From positions 1 through 37,941 of the forward strand of contig JAJRDA010000003.1 of the NCBI GenBank assembly GCA_028678665.1: a stretch of DNA of 37,941 nt, read 5' to 3'. This stretch comes from Methanomicrobiales archaeon. GTDB lineage: Archaea; Halobacteriota; Methanomicrobia; Methanomicrobiales; JACTUA01. Shown here one piece after another: positions 17,967 to 28,245 of this stretch (its first letter is position 1; each line of letters opens with the position of its first letter). The notes under the pieces were generated by a model. The model searched no databases. It had not been told where the DNA came from and saw only the letters and a list, made by a program, of their open reading frames with translations. A program made the translations under genes and the position numbers.

Positions 17967-19449
17967 TCTCCTCACCCAGCAGCCGGTTCATGCCCGCAAT
18001 GACTGCTTCGACGCTGGCCATGATGATGTCGGTGCGGGCTCCGCGAGACGTAAGTATCTTTCCGTCCTTACTTAACCTTACCGTAACCTCGACGAGGGCG
18101 TCCGTCCCGCCCCGGATGGCGTCCACGTGGTACTCCTCCAGGCGGATGTCCCCGGCCGCGGCAACGGTGCGGCGGAGCGCCTCGACCGCGGCATCGACAG
18201 GACCGTTTCCCGTCGATGCACCGGTGACATCCTTCCCGTTCACGACCAGGGTCACCGACGCGGTGGGCACCACGTGGCTCCCCGAGACCACCGTGAACTG
18301 CTTGAGAGAGAGGGCAGGGGTGAATGCGAGACCCAGCACCGCCTCGGCGATGGCCATGAGATCGGCATCGGTGACGCGTTTCCCCTGGTCGCCCAGGGCT
18401 TTGATTCGTGCCACGATCTCCCTGAGCTGTTTCTCGTCAGCGGTGTAGTGCATCTCGTCCAGGGCTGCCTGGACGGACGCGGAGCCGGAGTGCTTGCCCA
18501 GCACGATCCGCCGGCGGCGGCCCACGAGATCCGGCGTGATGGGCTCGTAGGTCCGGGAGTCCCGGAGGATCCCGTGGGCATGGATCCCGCTCTCGTGGGT
18601 GAAGGCCATCTCGCCCACGATGGCCTTATTGGTAGGCAGGGGGACGCCGGTGAGCCGGGATACCAGCGTGGAAAGGTGGTAGAGCTCCTGGGTACGGATG
18701 CCGGTCCGGTACCCGTACAGCACCTCCAGTGCCATGACCAGCTCCTCAAACGCGGTGTTCCCGGCCCGCTCCCCCAGGCCGTTCACCGTGGTATGGGCGC
18801 AGGTGGCCCCTGCCTTCAGGGCAGCGAGCGTGTTGGCCATCCCCACCCCCAGGTCGTCATGGCAGTGGATGGAGAGCGGGGCCAGGGCCGCGAGCGGTGG
18901 CATCATCTCTACCGTCCGTTCAGGGGTCAGGATCCCCACCGTATCGCAGAAGCAGAGCCGGTCCGCTCCCCGACGGACGCCCTCGGCAAAGATCTCCCGG
19001 AGGAACGCCTGGTCCGCCCGGGAGGCATCCTCGCCGGAGAGCTCCACGATGAGCCCCCGCTCCTTCGCGTGCTCCACCGCGCTCCACGCCATCTGGCATA
19101 CCTGGTCCCTGCTCTTCCGGAGCTTCTTCTGGATGTGGAGATCGCTCACCGGGACGACCAGGTGGACCGAATCAACCCCGCAGTCCGCGGCCTGGTCGAT
19201 GTCCTCCCGGAGGGCACGGACATACGTGCAGATCTCGGCGGAGAGCCCTGCACCTGCAATGAGGCGGATGGCCTCCCGTTCTCCCTCCGACGCGGCCACT
19301 GAACCGGCCTCGACGACGTGGACACCCACATCGGCAAGTTTCGTGGCGATCTCGAGCTTTCCGGACGGCGTGAGCGAGACACCCGGTGTCTGTTCGCCGT
19401 CACGCAGGGTGGTGTCAAAAAAGCGGATTCCTTCAGCGAATAAAACAAT
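17938..19449 (-). CDS. 2-isopropylmalate / citramalate synthase family (LeuA/CimA-like) with C-terminal regulatory domain; start codon anomalous
   Basis: ORF track begins at the GTG at 19329, but the same frame upstream encodes VLFAEGIRFFDTTLRDGEQTPGVSLTPSGKLEIATKLAD, the conserved N-terminus. C-terminal LeuA allosteric domain present. Confidence 0.88.
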   Translation of the reverse strand: MVLFAEGIRFFDTTLRDGEQTPGVSLTPSGKLEIATKLADVGVHVVEAGSVAASEGEREAIRLIAGAGLSAEICTYVRALREDIDQAADCGVDSVHLVVPVSDLHIQKKLRKSRDQVCQMAWSAVEHAKERGLIVELSGEDASRADQAFLREIFAEGVRRGADRLCFCDTVGILTPERTVEMMPPLAALAPLSIHCHDDLGVGMANTLAALKAGATCAHTTVNGLGERAGNTAFEELVMALEVLYGYRTGIRTQELYHLSTLVSRLTGVPLPTNKAIVGEMAFTHESGIHAHGILRDSRTYEPITPDLVGRRRRIVLGKHSGSASVQAALDEMHYTADEKQLREIVARIKALGDQGKRVTDADLMAIAEAVLGLAFTPALSLKQFTVVSGSHVVPTASVTLVVNGKDVTGASTGNGPVDAAVEALRRTVAAAGDIRLEEYHVDAIRGGTDALVEVTVRLSKDGKILTSRGARTDIIMASVEAVIAGMNRLLGEENEDRSKDTR

Positions 19450-19592
19450 CCCTCATGGTGTGCACCGGAAAGTAGTGGTGGAAGATCGTATTTAAAGATT
19501 GAGGAACGGCATGTCCCGTTTGGATCTCCATCGTTTGGAGGGATAAGAGATCCTGAGAATGCGCTGATCCCGGTTGCGGAGAAAAAGGGGGT

Positions 19593-20261
19593 TCAGGGGG
19601 CCGGTGCCGGGGCGGGACCGGCACTGTCATAGAGCAGGGTGGTGTAGCGTGCACCGAACAGTGCCAGGGGAACACCGAGGAACATCTGGATGAGCCACCC
19701 GATCAGGGGAATCATGCCGATGATGGCCAGGATGAAGGCGAGGACCATGACAACGATGATAAAGATGATGAGTGCCAGGAGGTAGCTGCCCCAGCCGATC
19801 TTCCCGATGTGAGCCAGGATCGCACTGATGTTGAAGGCCTCACCGAATTTATCCGTGCGGGCAAACCGCACTTCCGCAATCACGAGGATAAGTATCGTGA
19901 GGATAAGCACGATGATGGCAAGGAGAATCCCTCCGGCAATGCCAGCCCACATGCCCGCACTCAGGGAGCCTTCAGCTACCGCCGTGATGATGGCAGTCCC
20001 TACGGTCAGGAAGAAGATGGCAAGGAACGGGATAAGGTAGATCAGACAGATGATCAGGAGTTTGATCCCGTCAACCAGGAGCTTCACCCAGTCAGTGAGC
20101 TCCGGGGCAGGCTTGATACCCCGGTAGACCTGCATCTGGTAACCAATCATGAGCGGGAAGAGGATACTGCAGACAAGAAGCAGGATCCAGCGGACCCATT
20201 TCCCCCAGACAGCCTCGACCGCGTACTCGTAGGAATCACCCAGCGCTTTACCTATATCCAT
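19593..20261 (-). CDS. DUF4013 family membrane protein
   Basis: MDIGKALGDSYEYAVEAVWGKWVRWILLLVCSILFPLMIGYQMQVYRGIKPAPEL..FGEAFNISAILAHIGKIGWGSYL. Confidence 0.82.
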   Translation of the reverse strand: MDIGKALGDSYEYAVEAVWGKWVRWILLLVCSILFPLMIGYQMQVYRGIKPAPELTDWVKLLVDGIKLLIICLIYLIPFLAIFFLTVGTAIITAVAEGSLSAGMWAGIAGGILLAIIVLILTILILVIAEVRFARTDKFGEAFNISAILAHIGKIGWGSYLLALIIFIIVVMVLAFILAIIGMIPLIGWLIQMFLGVPLALFGARYTTLLYDSAGPAPAPAP

Positions 20262-20287
20262 AGAATCACCGTACCGGTGTCTTCTTT

Positions 20288-20303
20288 TCCTTATATATAT
20301 ACC
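20288..20303 (-). promoter_or_regulatory. Candidate TATA box of DUF4013 gene
   Basis: ttccttatatatatac on + strand reads as a TATATATA-type box ~30 nt upstream of the ATG at 20261. Confidence 0.4.
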
Positions 20304-20646
20304 TATCTCTCAAAGTCTTCGATATAACGGTTTTTTATGAAAAAAACCTCTCTCCCATCATTTGCGATTTTCTTTTTCCGGCAGAAATTTTGCGAACCTC
20401 GCAGGGATGGCATGGGGGGACCCTCCATGCCCTGGATGGCTCCCATGGAAGGCAGCGGCAACAGCGGGTGGGAATGCCCCCCGGGGTGGTTTCGGAGGTT
20501 CTCGCTGCCATGTCCCGGGGATACTCAGGGAAGATGGAGATACCCATCCAGTCGAGTGGAAAGAGCCGGGAGGCAGATCCGGATGGGGGAGACACGGGTC
20601 AGTGGGAGAAAATTATACGAGATCGTGGAGAAGAGGTAGAGAAGAG

Positions 20647-21075
20647 ATGAGAGGGATGGTGGCGATGCTCCGGTCGTTCCTGGTGTTCGTTCTGATACTC
20701 TCCATTCTGGTCGCGGGATGTGCTGGCAACCAGGAGGCGGTCACCGTCAGGACCGGCGAAGTGTTCACCATCGGCATCGGCCAGAGCGCCCGGATCGCGG
20801 GGGAAGACATGGTGATCACGTTCGAGGAAGTCATCGGCGACAGCCGCTGTCCCAGGGAGGTGGTCTGTGTCTGGGCTGGTGTGGCTGCGAGTCGTGTCAG
20901 GATTATCCACCTGGGCACCCCCTCCTCCCTGGTGCTGAATCAGCCGGGACTTTCAGAGGACGCACAGGAAACTTTTGGTGACTATACGCTCACCTTCAAC
21001 CTGAATCCCTATCCAAGGGCGGGCGAGGAGATACCGCCGGACGAGTACCGACTGACCCTGAGTATCACCAGATAG
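20647..21075 (+). CDS. Predicted lipoprotein of unknown function
   Basis: MRGMVAMLRSFLVFVLILSILVAGCAGNQ signal peptide with LVAGC lipobox; soluble beta-rich remainder. Confidence 0.75.
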   Translation: MRGMVAMLRSFLVFVLILSILVAGCAGNQEAVTVRTGEVFTIGIGQSARIAGEDMVITFEEVIGDSRCPREVVCVWAGVAASRVRIIHLGTPSSLVLNQPGLSEDAQETFGDYTLTFNLNPYPRAGEEIPPDEYRLTLSITR

Positions 21076-21118
21076 TTCCCCTGGCCGCGTACCTCTCATC
21101 CGGAAGAAAAAAGGAAGA

Positions 21119-21885
21119 TCAGGAGATCTGTGGTCCAGGGGTGTCCGGAACCGCTTCGACCCCGGCTGGCGGTATCCCCAGTTCGTAGACCAGCGTCTGG
21201 AACCGGGCACCAAAGATCATCACCGGGACGTACAGGAAGAGCGCCACAACCAGCACCGGTATGATCAGCAGGAGGAGGTAGACCGCGTATTTTCCTGACA
21301 TGAGCCAGACCAGGCTTCCAGGGGGGAACCGGTTGAAGAGGGAGAAGGGTGAGAACGCCACCTGGCCTCCCGGCCAGATATGACACCACCGACCCGCAGG
21401 GCGATGATGTACGGTCCCCATCCGATGGTCCGGATAGGGGCCAGGACGTTCCCGATCTGGAAAGCATCCCCTGCCCTCCCGCTCTGTGCCCCCAAACGAT
21501 GGCGATATACAGGAGCACTGCCGCAACGATGAAGAGAATGACCGCGGCGAGGAGACCCAGCAAGAAGACGAGAACGGGGAACGGAGAGAAACCACTTTTT
21601 GCGACGAGGGACTGGATCAGGGGTATCAGGGAGAGGAAGAATACCAGGAGTCCCGGAAGCAGGTAGACTATGTTGATGGCCAGGTACTTCAGGCCGTCAA
21701 GGAAAAGCCTGCCCTACCCCTCCAGCTCCGGTGGTGATGAGCCGCCGCGATATATACTCATCATATACCCTAGGGACACGGGGAAGACCACGAGGGATAC
21801 GAAAGAGTCCCCACCTCTTCCAGTGTCCCCAGATTGCTACTTTCGTGAACCCGATTGCATCCCCGACCATCTGTTCAAAGTCCAT
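21119..21885 (-). pseudogene. Decayed DUF4013 paralogue
   Basis: Homologous segments to 19593..20261 in order but different frames: MDFEQMVGDAIGFTKVAIWGHWKRW; VSLGYMMSIYRGGSSPPELEG*GRLFLDGLKYLAINIVYLLPGLL; DAFQIGNVLAPIRTIGWGPYIIAL; FLYVPVMIFGARFQTLVYELG. Confidence 0.85.
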
Positions 21886-21903
21886 GGAACCATCACCCTG
21901 CGT

Positions 21904-23388
21904 TCAGTGCCTGAAATATCTGATCCCGGTGAATATCATCGCCACGTCCAGCCGGTTCGCTGCCGCGATCACCTCTGCATCCCGAATGGATCCCCCGGGC
22001 TGGACGAGCGCAGTGGCCCCGGCCGCGGCCGCTTCCTCCAGGGTGTCCGGGAACGGGAGGAACCCGTCTGATGCCACCCCTGATCCCTTCAGGGAGTGGC
22101 GGGCTTTCTGGACGGCGATCTTCGCTGCATCCACCCGGCTCGTCTGCCCTGCCCCGATCCCCAGGGTCCGGCCCCGGTCCGCGTAGACGATGGCATTGGA
22201 CCGGGTGTGGGTGCAGACCTTCCAGGCCAGCCTGAGGGCCTCCAGTTCACCGGCCGTGGGATCCCGTTCGCTGACCACCTTCCAGTGCTCCTGGAACGCC
22301 GGGGTCTGCTGCAGGAGCGCCCCGCCGTCGATGGTCCGGATCTCCGGGCCGGGGGAGGGTGGCGGGAGCGTGAGGACCCGCATCTGCTCCTTCCGTTTCA
22401 TCTCCGTAAGGGCCGGTGCGGTAAACAACGGGGCGATGACCACCTCGATGAACGTGCTGCAGATCTCCCTTGCGGTATCCGCGTCCACCTCCCGGTTCAG
22501 GGCCACGATCCCCCCATAGGCAGAGACCGGGTCCGCTTCCCTGGCTTCGATGTAAGTCCTGTGCAGGTCGTTCCCCACCGCAACGCCGCATGGGTTGTTG
22601 TGTTTCACACAGACAGCGGCGCAGTCGTCGAATTCCCGCAGAAGGCCGACGGCAGCAGAGAGGTCCAGGTAGTTATTGTACGACATCTCCTTTCCCTGCA
22701 GGGGAACGCGGCCAGCAATCCCTGCCTCACCATACACCGCCCCCTGCTGGTGGGGATTTTCGCCGTAGCGGAGGGGACGCCCGTTCCGGAACTGCACGGT
22801 ATACACGTCGGGGAACCGGGTCCCGAGGGAGTGAAGGTGGTTACTGATGGCGGCATCGTAGGCGGCCGTGCGGGCGAAGGCCTTCTTTGCGAGCCGGAGG
22901 CGGTCCTCCGTGGTGAATCCCCCGGACTCCGCGGCCCGTATCACGGCGGGATAATCCTCCGGGTCCACGACCACGGCCACGTCCCGGTAGTTCTTGGCCG
23001 CGGCGCGGATCATGGCCGGCCCCCCGATGTCTATGAACTCTACCAGGTGTTCCAGGTCCAGGCCCTGGCCTGCCATCTGCTCGAAGGGGTACAGGTTCAC
23101 GACCAGCAGGTCAATCCCCTGGATCCCGAGAGTCTGCATGACGGCGTCGTCGATACCGCGGCGTCCCAGGAGACCCCCGTGGATCTTCGGGTGGAGGGTC
23201 TTCACCCGGCCGTCCATCATCTCCGGGGCCCCGGTGTAGGTGGAGACCTCGGTGAACGGGATCCCGGCAGACGCGAGGGCTTTACCGGTGCCTCCCGAGG
23301 AGAGGATCTGTACCCCGTGCCGGGTCAGGGCACGGCCCAGTTCTGTAATGCCGCGTTTCTCCCAGACGGAGAGGAGTGCCCACTGCAT
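21904..23388 (-). CDS. purH: Bifunctional AICAR formyltransferase / IMP cyclohydrolase
   Basis: MQWALLSVWEKRGITELGRALTRHGVQILSSGGTGKAL, EMMDGRVKTLHPKIHGGLL, RYGENPHQQGAVY, CVKHNNPCGVAVG. Confidence 0.96.
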   Translation of the reverse strand: MQWALLSVWEKRGITELGRALTRHGVQILSSGGTGKALASAGIPFTEVSTYTGAPEMMDGRVKTLHPKIHGGLLGRRGIDDAVMQTLGIQGIDLLVVNLYPFEQMAGQGLDLEHLVEFIDIGGPAMIRAAAKNYRDVAVVVDPEDYPAVIRAAESGGFTTEDRLRLAKKAFARTAAYDAAISNHLHSLGTRFPDVYTVQFRNGRPLRYGENPHQQGAVYGEAGIAGRVPLQGKEMSYNNYLDLSAAVGLLREFDDCAAVCVKHNNPCGVAVGNDLHRTYIEAREADPVSAYGGIVALNREVDADTAREICSTFIEVVIAPLFTAPALTEMKRKEQMRVLTLPPPSPGPEIRTIDGGALLQQTPAFQEHWKVVSERDPTAGELEALRLAWKVCTHTRSNAIVYADRGRTLGIGAGQTSRVDAAKIAVQKARHSLKGSGVASDGFLPFPDTLEEAAAAGATALVQPGGSIRDAEVIAAANRLDVAMIFTGIRYFRH

Positions 23389-23595
23389 ACCCAACCCTTC
23401 ACCCGGGGTGTCATAATAGGTGGTATTTCCGCGCTCCCTCGCGGTGAAGCGGCGCAGAGAGAGGGGTGATACCCGCATTCATGGAGGAAAAATACAAACG
23501 AGGCAGGAATCATGCTTCGATTGCAGGAAGGATGGCAATTATCCCTTATGGTGAGAAAAGAGACCCGTTATCGAGTGATTTCCCTGGGGAAAAGC

Positions 23596-23608
23596 AATAC
23601 TTATATAG
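23596..23608 (+). promoter_or_regulatory. Candidate TATA/BRE promoter of grpE-dnaK-dnaJ
   Basis: aaagcaatacttatatag ~45 nt upstream of grpE ATG (23653). Confidence 0.5.
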
Positions 23609-23652
23609 AACTCCACCTCCATTACTGATTGTACACTGACAGAGGGTTCCGT

Positions 23653-24192
23653 ATGGCAGACCCACAACCGGACCAGGAGAATGCATCACCCGCCATGGCG
23701 GAACCAGTCCCTGCCGGCCAGCCGCCGGAAGAGGATACCGCCACCGCGGATCTGCAGCGATCGTACGACGAGCTCCGGGACCGGTATCTGCGCCTGGCCG
23801 CAGACCTGGACAACTTTCGGAAACGGGCCGCCCGCGAGAACGAGGCCGTGATCCGGGAACAGGTGGAGCGGTTCACCCGCGACCTGCTGGGGGGGATGGA
23901 TGACCTGGACCGTGCGCTCCAGTCCGACGGCACCATGCTCCGGGAGGGGCTGGAGCGGATCCGGCAGGTCTTCCTTGCCTCCTTTGCCCGGCACGGCATC
24001 CGGCCGGTGGAGGCAATGGGGGTTCCCTTCAATCCCCGGGAGCACGAGGCGGTGGCCTGCGTGGTCTCGGATGAGCCCGAGGGGATCGTGATCCAGGAAG
24101 TGAACCGTGGGTACGCCAGAGAGGACCGGATCATCAGGTTTGCGAAAGTGATTGTCTCGAAAGGAAAAGAGAAGGAACAGGAGATACAATGA
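23653..24192 (+). CDS. grpE: Nucleotide exchange factor GrpE
   Basis: [78 protein letters not shown]; immediately 5' of dnaK. Confidence 0.95.
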   Translation: MADPQPDQENASPAMAEPVPAGQPPEEDTATADLQRSYDELRDRYLRLAADLDNFRKRAARENEAVIREQVERFTRDLLGGMDDLDRALQSDGTMLREGLERIRQVFLASFARHGIRPVEAMGVPFNPREHEAVACVVSDEPEGIVIQEVNRGYAREDRIIRFAKVIVSKGKEKEQEIQ

Positions 24193-26039
24193 CGGCACAG
24201 AAGGTGAGCGAGAAAGTACTGGGTATCGACCTGGGGACCACCAACTCCTGCATGGCCATCATGGAGGCAGGGAGACCGGTGGTGATCCCGAACGCGGAGG
24301 GCGGCAGGATTACCCCGTCCATCGTGGCGTTCAGCAAGGAAGGGGAACGGGTGGTGGGCTCGGTGGCCAAGCACCAGGCCATCACGAACCCCCAGCGGAC
24401 AATCATGTCCATAAAAAGGAAGATGGGCACGAGCGAAACCATCTCCATCGACGACAGGAAGTTCACGCCGCAGGAGATCTCGGCCATGATCCTGCAGAAG
24501 ATGAAGGTGGATGCCGAGGCCTACCTGGGGGAGAAGATCGCAAAGGCGGTGGTCACGGTCCCTGCCTACTTCAACGATGCCCAGCGGCAGGCCACCAAGG
24601 ACGCGGGGAAGATCGCGGGACTGGACGTGCTCCGGATCATCAACGAGCCCACGGCCTCGGCCCTCGCCTACGGGATCGACAGGGAGAAGGAAGCCACGGT
24701 GCTGGTCTACGACCTGGGCGGCGGCACCTTCGACGTTTCCATCCTGAACCTGGGGGACGGCGTCTTTGAGGTGCAGTCAACAGCAGGCAACAACCACCTG
24801 GGGGGGGACGACTTTGACCAGCGGGTGATGGACTTTCTCATCGACGAGTTCCGGAAGAAGGAAGGGATCGACCTCCGGAAGGACCCCATCGCCATGCAGC
24901 GGCTCCGGGATGCCTCCGAGAACGCGAAGATCGAGCTCTCCACCGTGACGAAGGCCGCCATCAACCTCCCCTACATCACCTCCGATGCCAGCGGACCCAA
25001 GTTCCTGAACCTGGACCTGACCCGGGCGAAGCTGGAGCAGCTGACCCGCGACCTGATCGATGCCACCATTGGCCCGGTGAAACAGGCCCTCTCAGATGCC
25101 AAGATGGAACCGAAGGATATCGACCATGTGCTCCTTGTCGGAGGTGCCACCCGGATGCCCGCGGTGCAGGAGCTGGTCAAGGACATGCTGAAGAAGGAGC
25201 CGGACAAGGGGATCAACCCGGACGAGTGCGTGGCAGTCGGCGCTGCCATCCAGGGGGCTGTCCTCACCGGCGAGACGAAGGACATCGTGCTCCTGGACGT
25301 GACCCCGCTGACCCTGGGAATTGAAACCCTGGGCGGGATCGCGACGAAGATCATCGAGCGGAACACCACCATCCCCACGAGAAAGAGCCAGATCTTCTCC
25401 ACTGCCGCCGACGGCCAGACCGCGGTGGATATCCACGTGGTCCAGGGAGAGCGGGCGCTTGCGAAGGACAACGTGACCCTGGGGAAGTTCCAGCTCACCG
25501 GGATCCCCCCTGCACCCCGTGGCATCCCGCAGATCGAGGTCACCTTTGACATCGATGCGAATGGCATCACCCATGTGACGGCAAAGGACCTGGCCAGCGG
25601 CAACGAACAGGCCATCACCATCAAGGGGGGAAAGGGCATCCCTGACAGGGATATCCAGCGGATGGTGAACGAGGCCAAGGGCTTCGAGGAGGAGGACCGG
25701 AAGAAGCGGGAGGAGATCGAGCTTCACAACATGGCGGACACCGCCATCTACCAGGCCGAGAAGACCCTGAAGGATGCCGGGGATAAGATAGAGAGCGCGG
25801 ACCGGTCCGGTATCGAGGCTGCCGCGGACAATCTCAGGAAAGCCATGGACGCGAATGACACCGAGGGCATGAAGAAGGGGTTGGACCGGCTCACGGAAGC
25901 AGTCTACGGTGTGACCCAGAAGATGTACGCAAAGGCCCAGGCAGCGAGAGAGCAGGCACAGGCCGGGCCTGCGGGGAGCGGCGGGGCAACAGACGAGAAG
26001 GTCGTGGATGCCGACTTTGAAGTGAAAGACGACGCGTGA
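24189..26039 (+). CDS. dnaK: Molecular chaperone DnaK (Hsp70)
   Basis: [51 protein letters not shown]. Confidence 0.99.
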   Translation: MTAQKVSEKVLGIDLGTTNSCMAIMEAGRPVVIPNAEGGRITPSIVAFSKEGERVVGSVAKHQAITNPQRTIMSIKRKMGTSETISIDDRKFTPQEISAMILQKMKVDAEAYLGEKIAKAVVTVPAYFNDAQRQATKDAGKIAGLDVLRIINEPTASALAYGIDREKEATVLVYDLGGGTFDVSILNLGDGVFEVQSTAGNNHLGGDDFDQRVMDFLIDEFRKKEGIDLRKDPIAMQRLRDASENAKIELSTVTKAAINLPYITSDASGPKFLNLDLTRAKLEQLTRDLIDATIGPVKQALSDAKMEPKDIDHVLLVGGATRMPAVQELVKDMLKKEPDKGINPDECVAVGAAIQGAVLTGETKDIVLLDVTPLTLGIETLGGIATKIIERNTTIPTRKSQIFSTAADGQTAVDIHVVQGERALAKDNVTLGKFQLTGIPPAPRGIPQIEVTFDIDANGITHVTAKDLASGNEQAITIKGGKGIPDRDIQRMVNEAKGFEEEDRKKREEIELHNMADTAIYQAEKTLKDAGDKIESADRSGIEAAADNLRKAMDANDTEGMKKGLDRLTEAVYGVTQKMYAKAQAAREQAQAGPAGSGGATDEKVVDADFEVKDDA

Positions 26040-27208
26040 GCCGGATGACCCCGGGCGACTACTACCAGGTCCTGGGTGTCCCCAGGAGCGCGGGTGAGAA
26101 GGAGATCCGGAAGGCCTACCGGACGCTGGCCCGGAAGTACCACCCCGATGTCTGCAAGGATCCGGGGGCAGAGGAGCGGTTCAAGGAGATCAACCAGGCT
26201 TACAGCGTGCTCTCGGACCCGGACCGGAAGGCCCAGTACGACCGGATGGGCCACGACACCTACACCAGCGCCTCCCGGGGGTCGTACACCGGAGGAGGGT
26301 TCGGCGGGGGGCCCTTCGGAGGGTTCCAGGCAGATTTCTCGGGGTTCGGGGATATCTTTGACACCTTCTTCGGGGGGGGACCCTTCGGAGGGTTCCAGCG
26401 CACCGCCCAGGGTCCTCGGTCCGGTAGCGACCTCCTGATGCGCCTCCAGGTGCCCCTGGAGGACGCGGTGGCAGGCACGGACCGGGAGATCGAGGTCTCC
26501 CACAGCGAGCCGTGCCCTGCCTGCAAGGGAAGCGGCAGCGAGACCGGGAAGGTGGTGAACTGCGCCAAGTGCGGCGGGACCGGCCAGTTCCGGCAGATGA
26601 CCTCCACCGCGTTCGGGCAGTTCGTCCGGATGTCCACCTGCCCGGAGTGCAGCGGGCGGGGAAGAGTCCCTGAGAAGCAGTGCCCCTCCTGCCGGGGCAG
26701 CGGCCATACCCGGACGAAGCGGAAGATCAGGGTCCACATCCCGGCAGGGATTGAGACGGGCATGCGGCTCCGGATGGAAGGCTTCGGCGAGGCCGGCGAG
26801 TACGGGGCCCCCAGCGGCGACCTCTTCGTCGAGGTGGCCGTGCTCCCCCACGACCGGTTCATCCGGGACGGCGACGACCTGGAGACCGCGATCCACATCT
26901 CGCCGGCCCAGGCGGTGATCGGATCCGCGGTGGACGTGGAGACCATCGATCACCGGCACATTGACGTCCACGTCCCCCCGGGAACCCAGCAGAACGCCGT
27001 GATCCGGGTGCAGGGGGAGGGCGTGAAGAGGAAAGGCCGCCACGGTGACCTCAGGGTCAGGGTCAAAATCGCGGTGCCGAAGCACCTGACCGACGAGGAG
27101 CGGGGACTCTACCACCGCCTGCTGGAGCTGGAGGGGAAGAAGGCTCCGGAAAGCGGGGGATTCTTCGGCGACTTCATGGGGAAGAAGCGGAAGAAGAAGG
27201 ACCGCTGA
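26036..27208 (+). CDS. dnaJ: Molecular chaperone DnaJ
   Basis: [35 protein letters not shown]; four CxxCxG zinc-finger motifs; GTG start overlapping dnaK stop. Confidence 0.98.
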   Translation: MSRMTPGDYYQVLGVPRSAGEKEIRKAYRTLARKYHPDVCKDPGAEERFKEINQAYSVLSDPDRKAQYDRMGHDTYTSASRGSYTGGGFGGGPFGGFQADFSGFGDIFDTFFGGGPFGGFQRTAQGPRSGSDLLMRLQVPLEDAVAGTDREIEVSHSEPCPACKGSGSETGKVVNCAKCGGTGQFRQMTSTAFGQFVRMSTCPECSGRGRVPEKQCPSCRGSGHTRTKRKIRVHIPAGIETGMRLRMEGFGEAGEYGAPSGDLFVEVAVLPHDRFIRDGDDLETAIHISPAQAVIGSAVDVETIDHRHIDVHVPPGTQQNAVIRVQGEGVKRKGRHGDLRVRVKIAVPKHLTDEERGLYHRLLELEGKKAPESGGFFGDFMGKKRKKKDR

Positions 27209-27356
27209 TCCCCACGGCTGGGGATGAAGAGAGAACGAGCCGCATCCTTCCCGACTCCCATGCCGGGAACAGAGATCCTTTCCCCTCTGTTTCCCTGTAG
27301 TATCTCTTACCCTCCCCGTTGCTCTCCTCCAGGGCAAAGGGGGTCATTATTCTTTT

Positions 27357-27416
27357 GGAATACGTCTGGTGAGACGCTCTCGGGGGCGCCGCCCCCGCCG
27401 CGTGGGCACCCCCCGG
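27357..27416 (-). repeat. Family B intergenic hairpin element, copy B1 (inverted)
   Basis: Reverse complement CCGGGGGGTGCCCACGCGGCGGGGGCGGCGCCCCCGAGAGCGTCTCACCAGACGTATTCC shares its core and 3' tail with B2. Confidence 0.8.
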
Positions 27417-27472
27417 AGGTTTCCGGGCACCCTCACCTGAAGGATACCCCAAAGAAAAAGGATGGGACGGAA

Positions 27473-27535
27473 TATCCTCACGGGGGAGGGGCCGGGAGGG
27501 GGCAGGCCCCCTCCCGCCGGTTATCTCGGAGGATC
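27473..27535 (+). repeat. Family A element, copy A2 (3' outer arm degenerate)
   Basis: TATCCTCACGGGGGAGGGGCCGGGAGGGGGC-AG-GCCCCCTCCCG; outer ATCCTC/GAGGAT pairing retained. Confidence 0.85.
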
Positions 27536-27592
27536 ATCTCACCACCGTCCCCGAGCCAAACCTTCATCTCCCAAAGAGGCGACGGGCTCAGC

Positions 27593-27907
27593 ATGGCCCC
27601 CGGAGAGGAATCCCCGCCGTCCGTCCTCGTTAGGTATCTGGCCGGCCTCGGGGACCCTGACCCGATGCGCCGGTACCGGGCAGCCGAGGCACTGGGGCGC
27701 CTGCGCGATCCGGGCGCAGTGGAGGGGCTTATCCGGGCACTGGATGACCCCGACTGGAGGGTCCGGGTCAAGGCAGCCTGGGCCCTGGGCACCATCGGGG
27801 ACATGCGGGCGTACCGACCGCTGGAGCACCACATGCAGGACCCGGTGGACAGCGTCCAGGAGATGATCCGCGAGGCCCTGGACCGTATCCGGGCAGGGGG
27901 GGGATGA
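27593..27907 (+). CDS. Small HEAT-repeat protein
   Basis: DPDPMRRYRAAEALGRLRDPGAVEGLIRALDDPDWRVRVKAAWALGTIGD; start set at MAPGEESPPS, because the longer ORF reads through repeats B1/A2. Confidence 0.8.
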   Translation: MAPGEESPPSVLVRYLAGLGDPDPMRRYRAAEALGRLRDPGAVEGLIRALDDPDWRVRVKAAWALGTIGDMRAYRPLEHHMQDPVDSVQEMIREALDRIRAGGG

Positions 27908-27992
27908 AGGGAGAAAATCAGGACTATATCATCCCAATCGGGAAAAAAGGGCTTCCATGAACTATTAAGTAGGAGGGAGTGCCACCTTTTTC

Positions 27993-28166
27993 ATGGATTC
28001 GGGCTCCCGGATCAGGACCTGGCTCTTCTTTTACCTGATCTGCCTGGTGGGGCTCCTCTGGGCGACGTTTCTCTTGGCCACGGGAGGCTGGTTCTGGGTC
28101 TCGATCTGGATTGTTCTTGCCGTCGTGGGCACCAACAGTATCGTCCTGGTGCTCCGGTTCCGGTAA
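27993..28166 (+). CDS. 57-aa predicted membrane peptide
   Basis: MDSGSRIRTWLFFYLICLVGLLWATFLLATGGWFWVSIWIVLAVVGTNSIVLVLRFR; two hydrophobic segments; AGGAGGG upstream. Below the length cutoff of the supplied ORF track. Confidence 0.5.
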   Translation: MDSGSRIRTWLFFYLICLVGLLWATFLLATGGWFWVSIWIVLAVVGTNSIVLVLRFR

Positions 28167-28245
28167 CAGCCATCTCACCCTGACCGATGTGCGTGACCTC
28201 AGCCCTTATCATCCGGGGAACAGATTCCCTGGGGTGAACGCTCCC

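Noticed and set aside
20409-20431. Palindrome GGCATGG...CCATGCC upstream of the lipoprotein gene
   Set aside because: Single occurrence, unrelated to families A and B; too short to claim a function.
22096-23469. 457-aa + strand ORF opposite purH
   Set aside because: Shadow ORF; purH motifs are intact on the minus strand.
26280-26400. Near-duplicate GGGPFGGFQ-coding segments
   Set aside because: Ordinary Gly/Phe-rich linker of DnaJ.
25904-27337. 477-aa minus ORF opposite dnaJ
   Set aside because: Shadow ORF of dnaJ with no recognisable domain.
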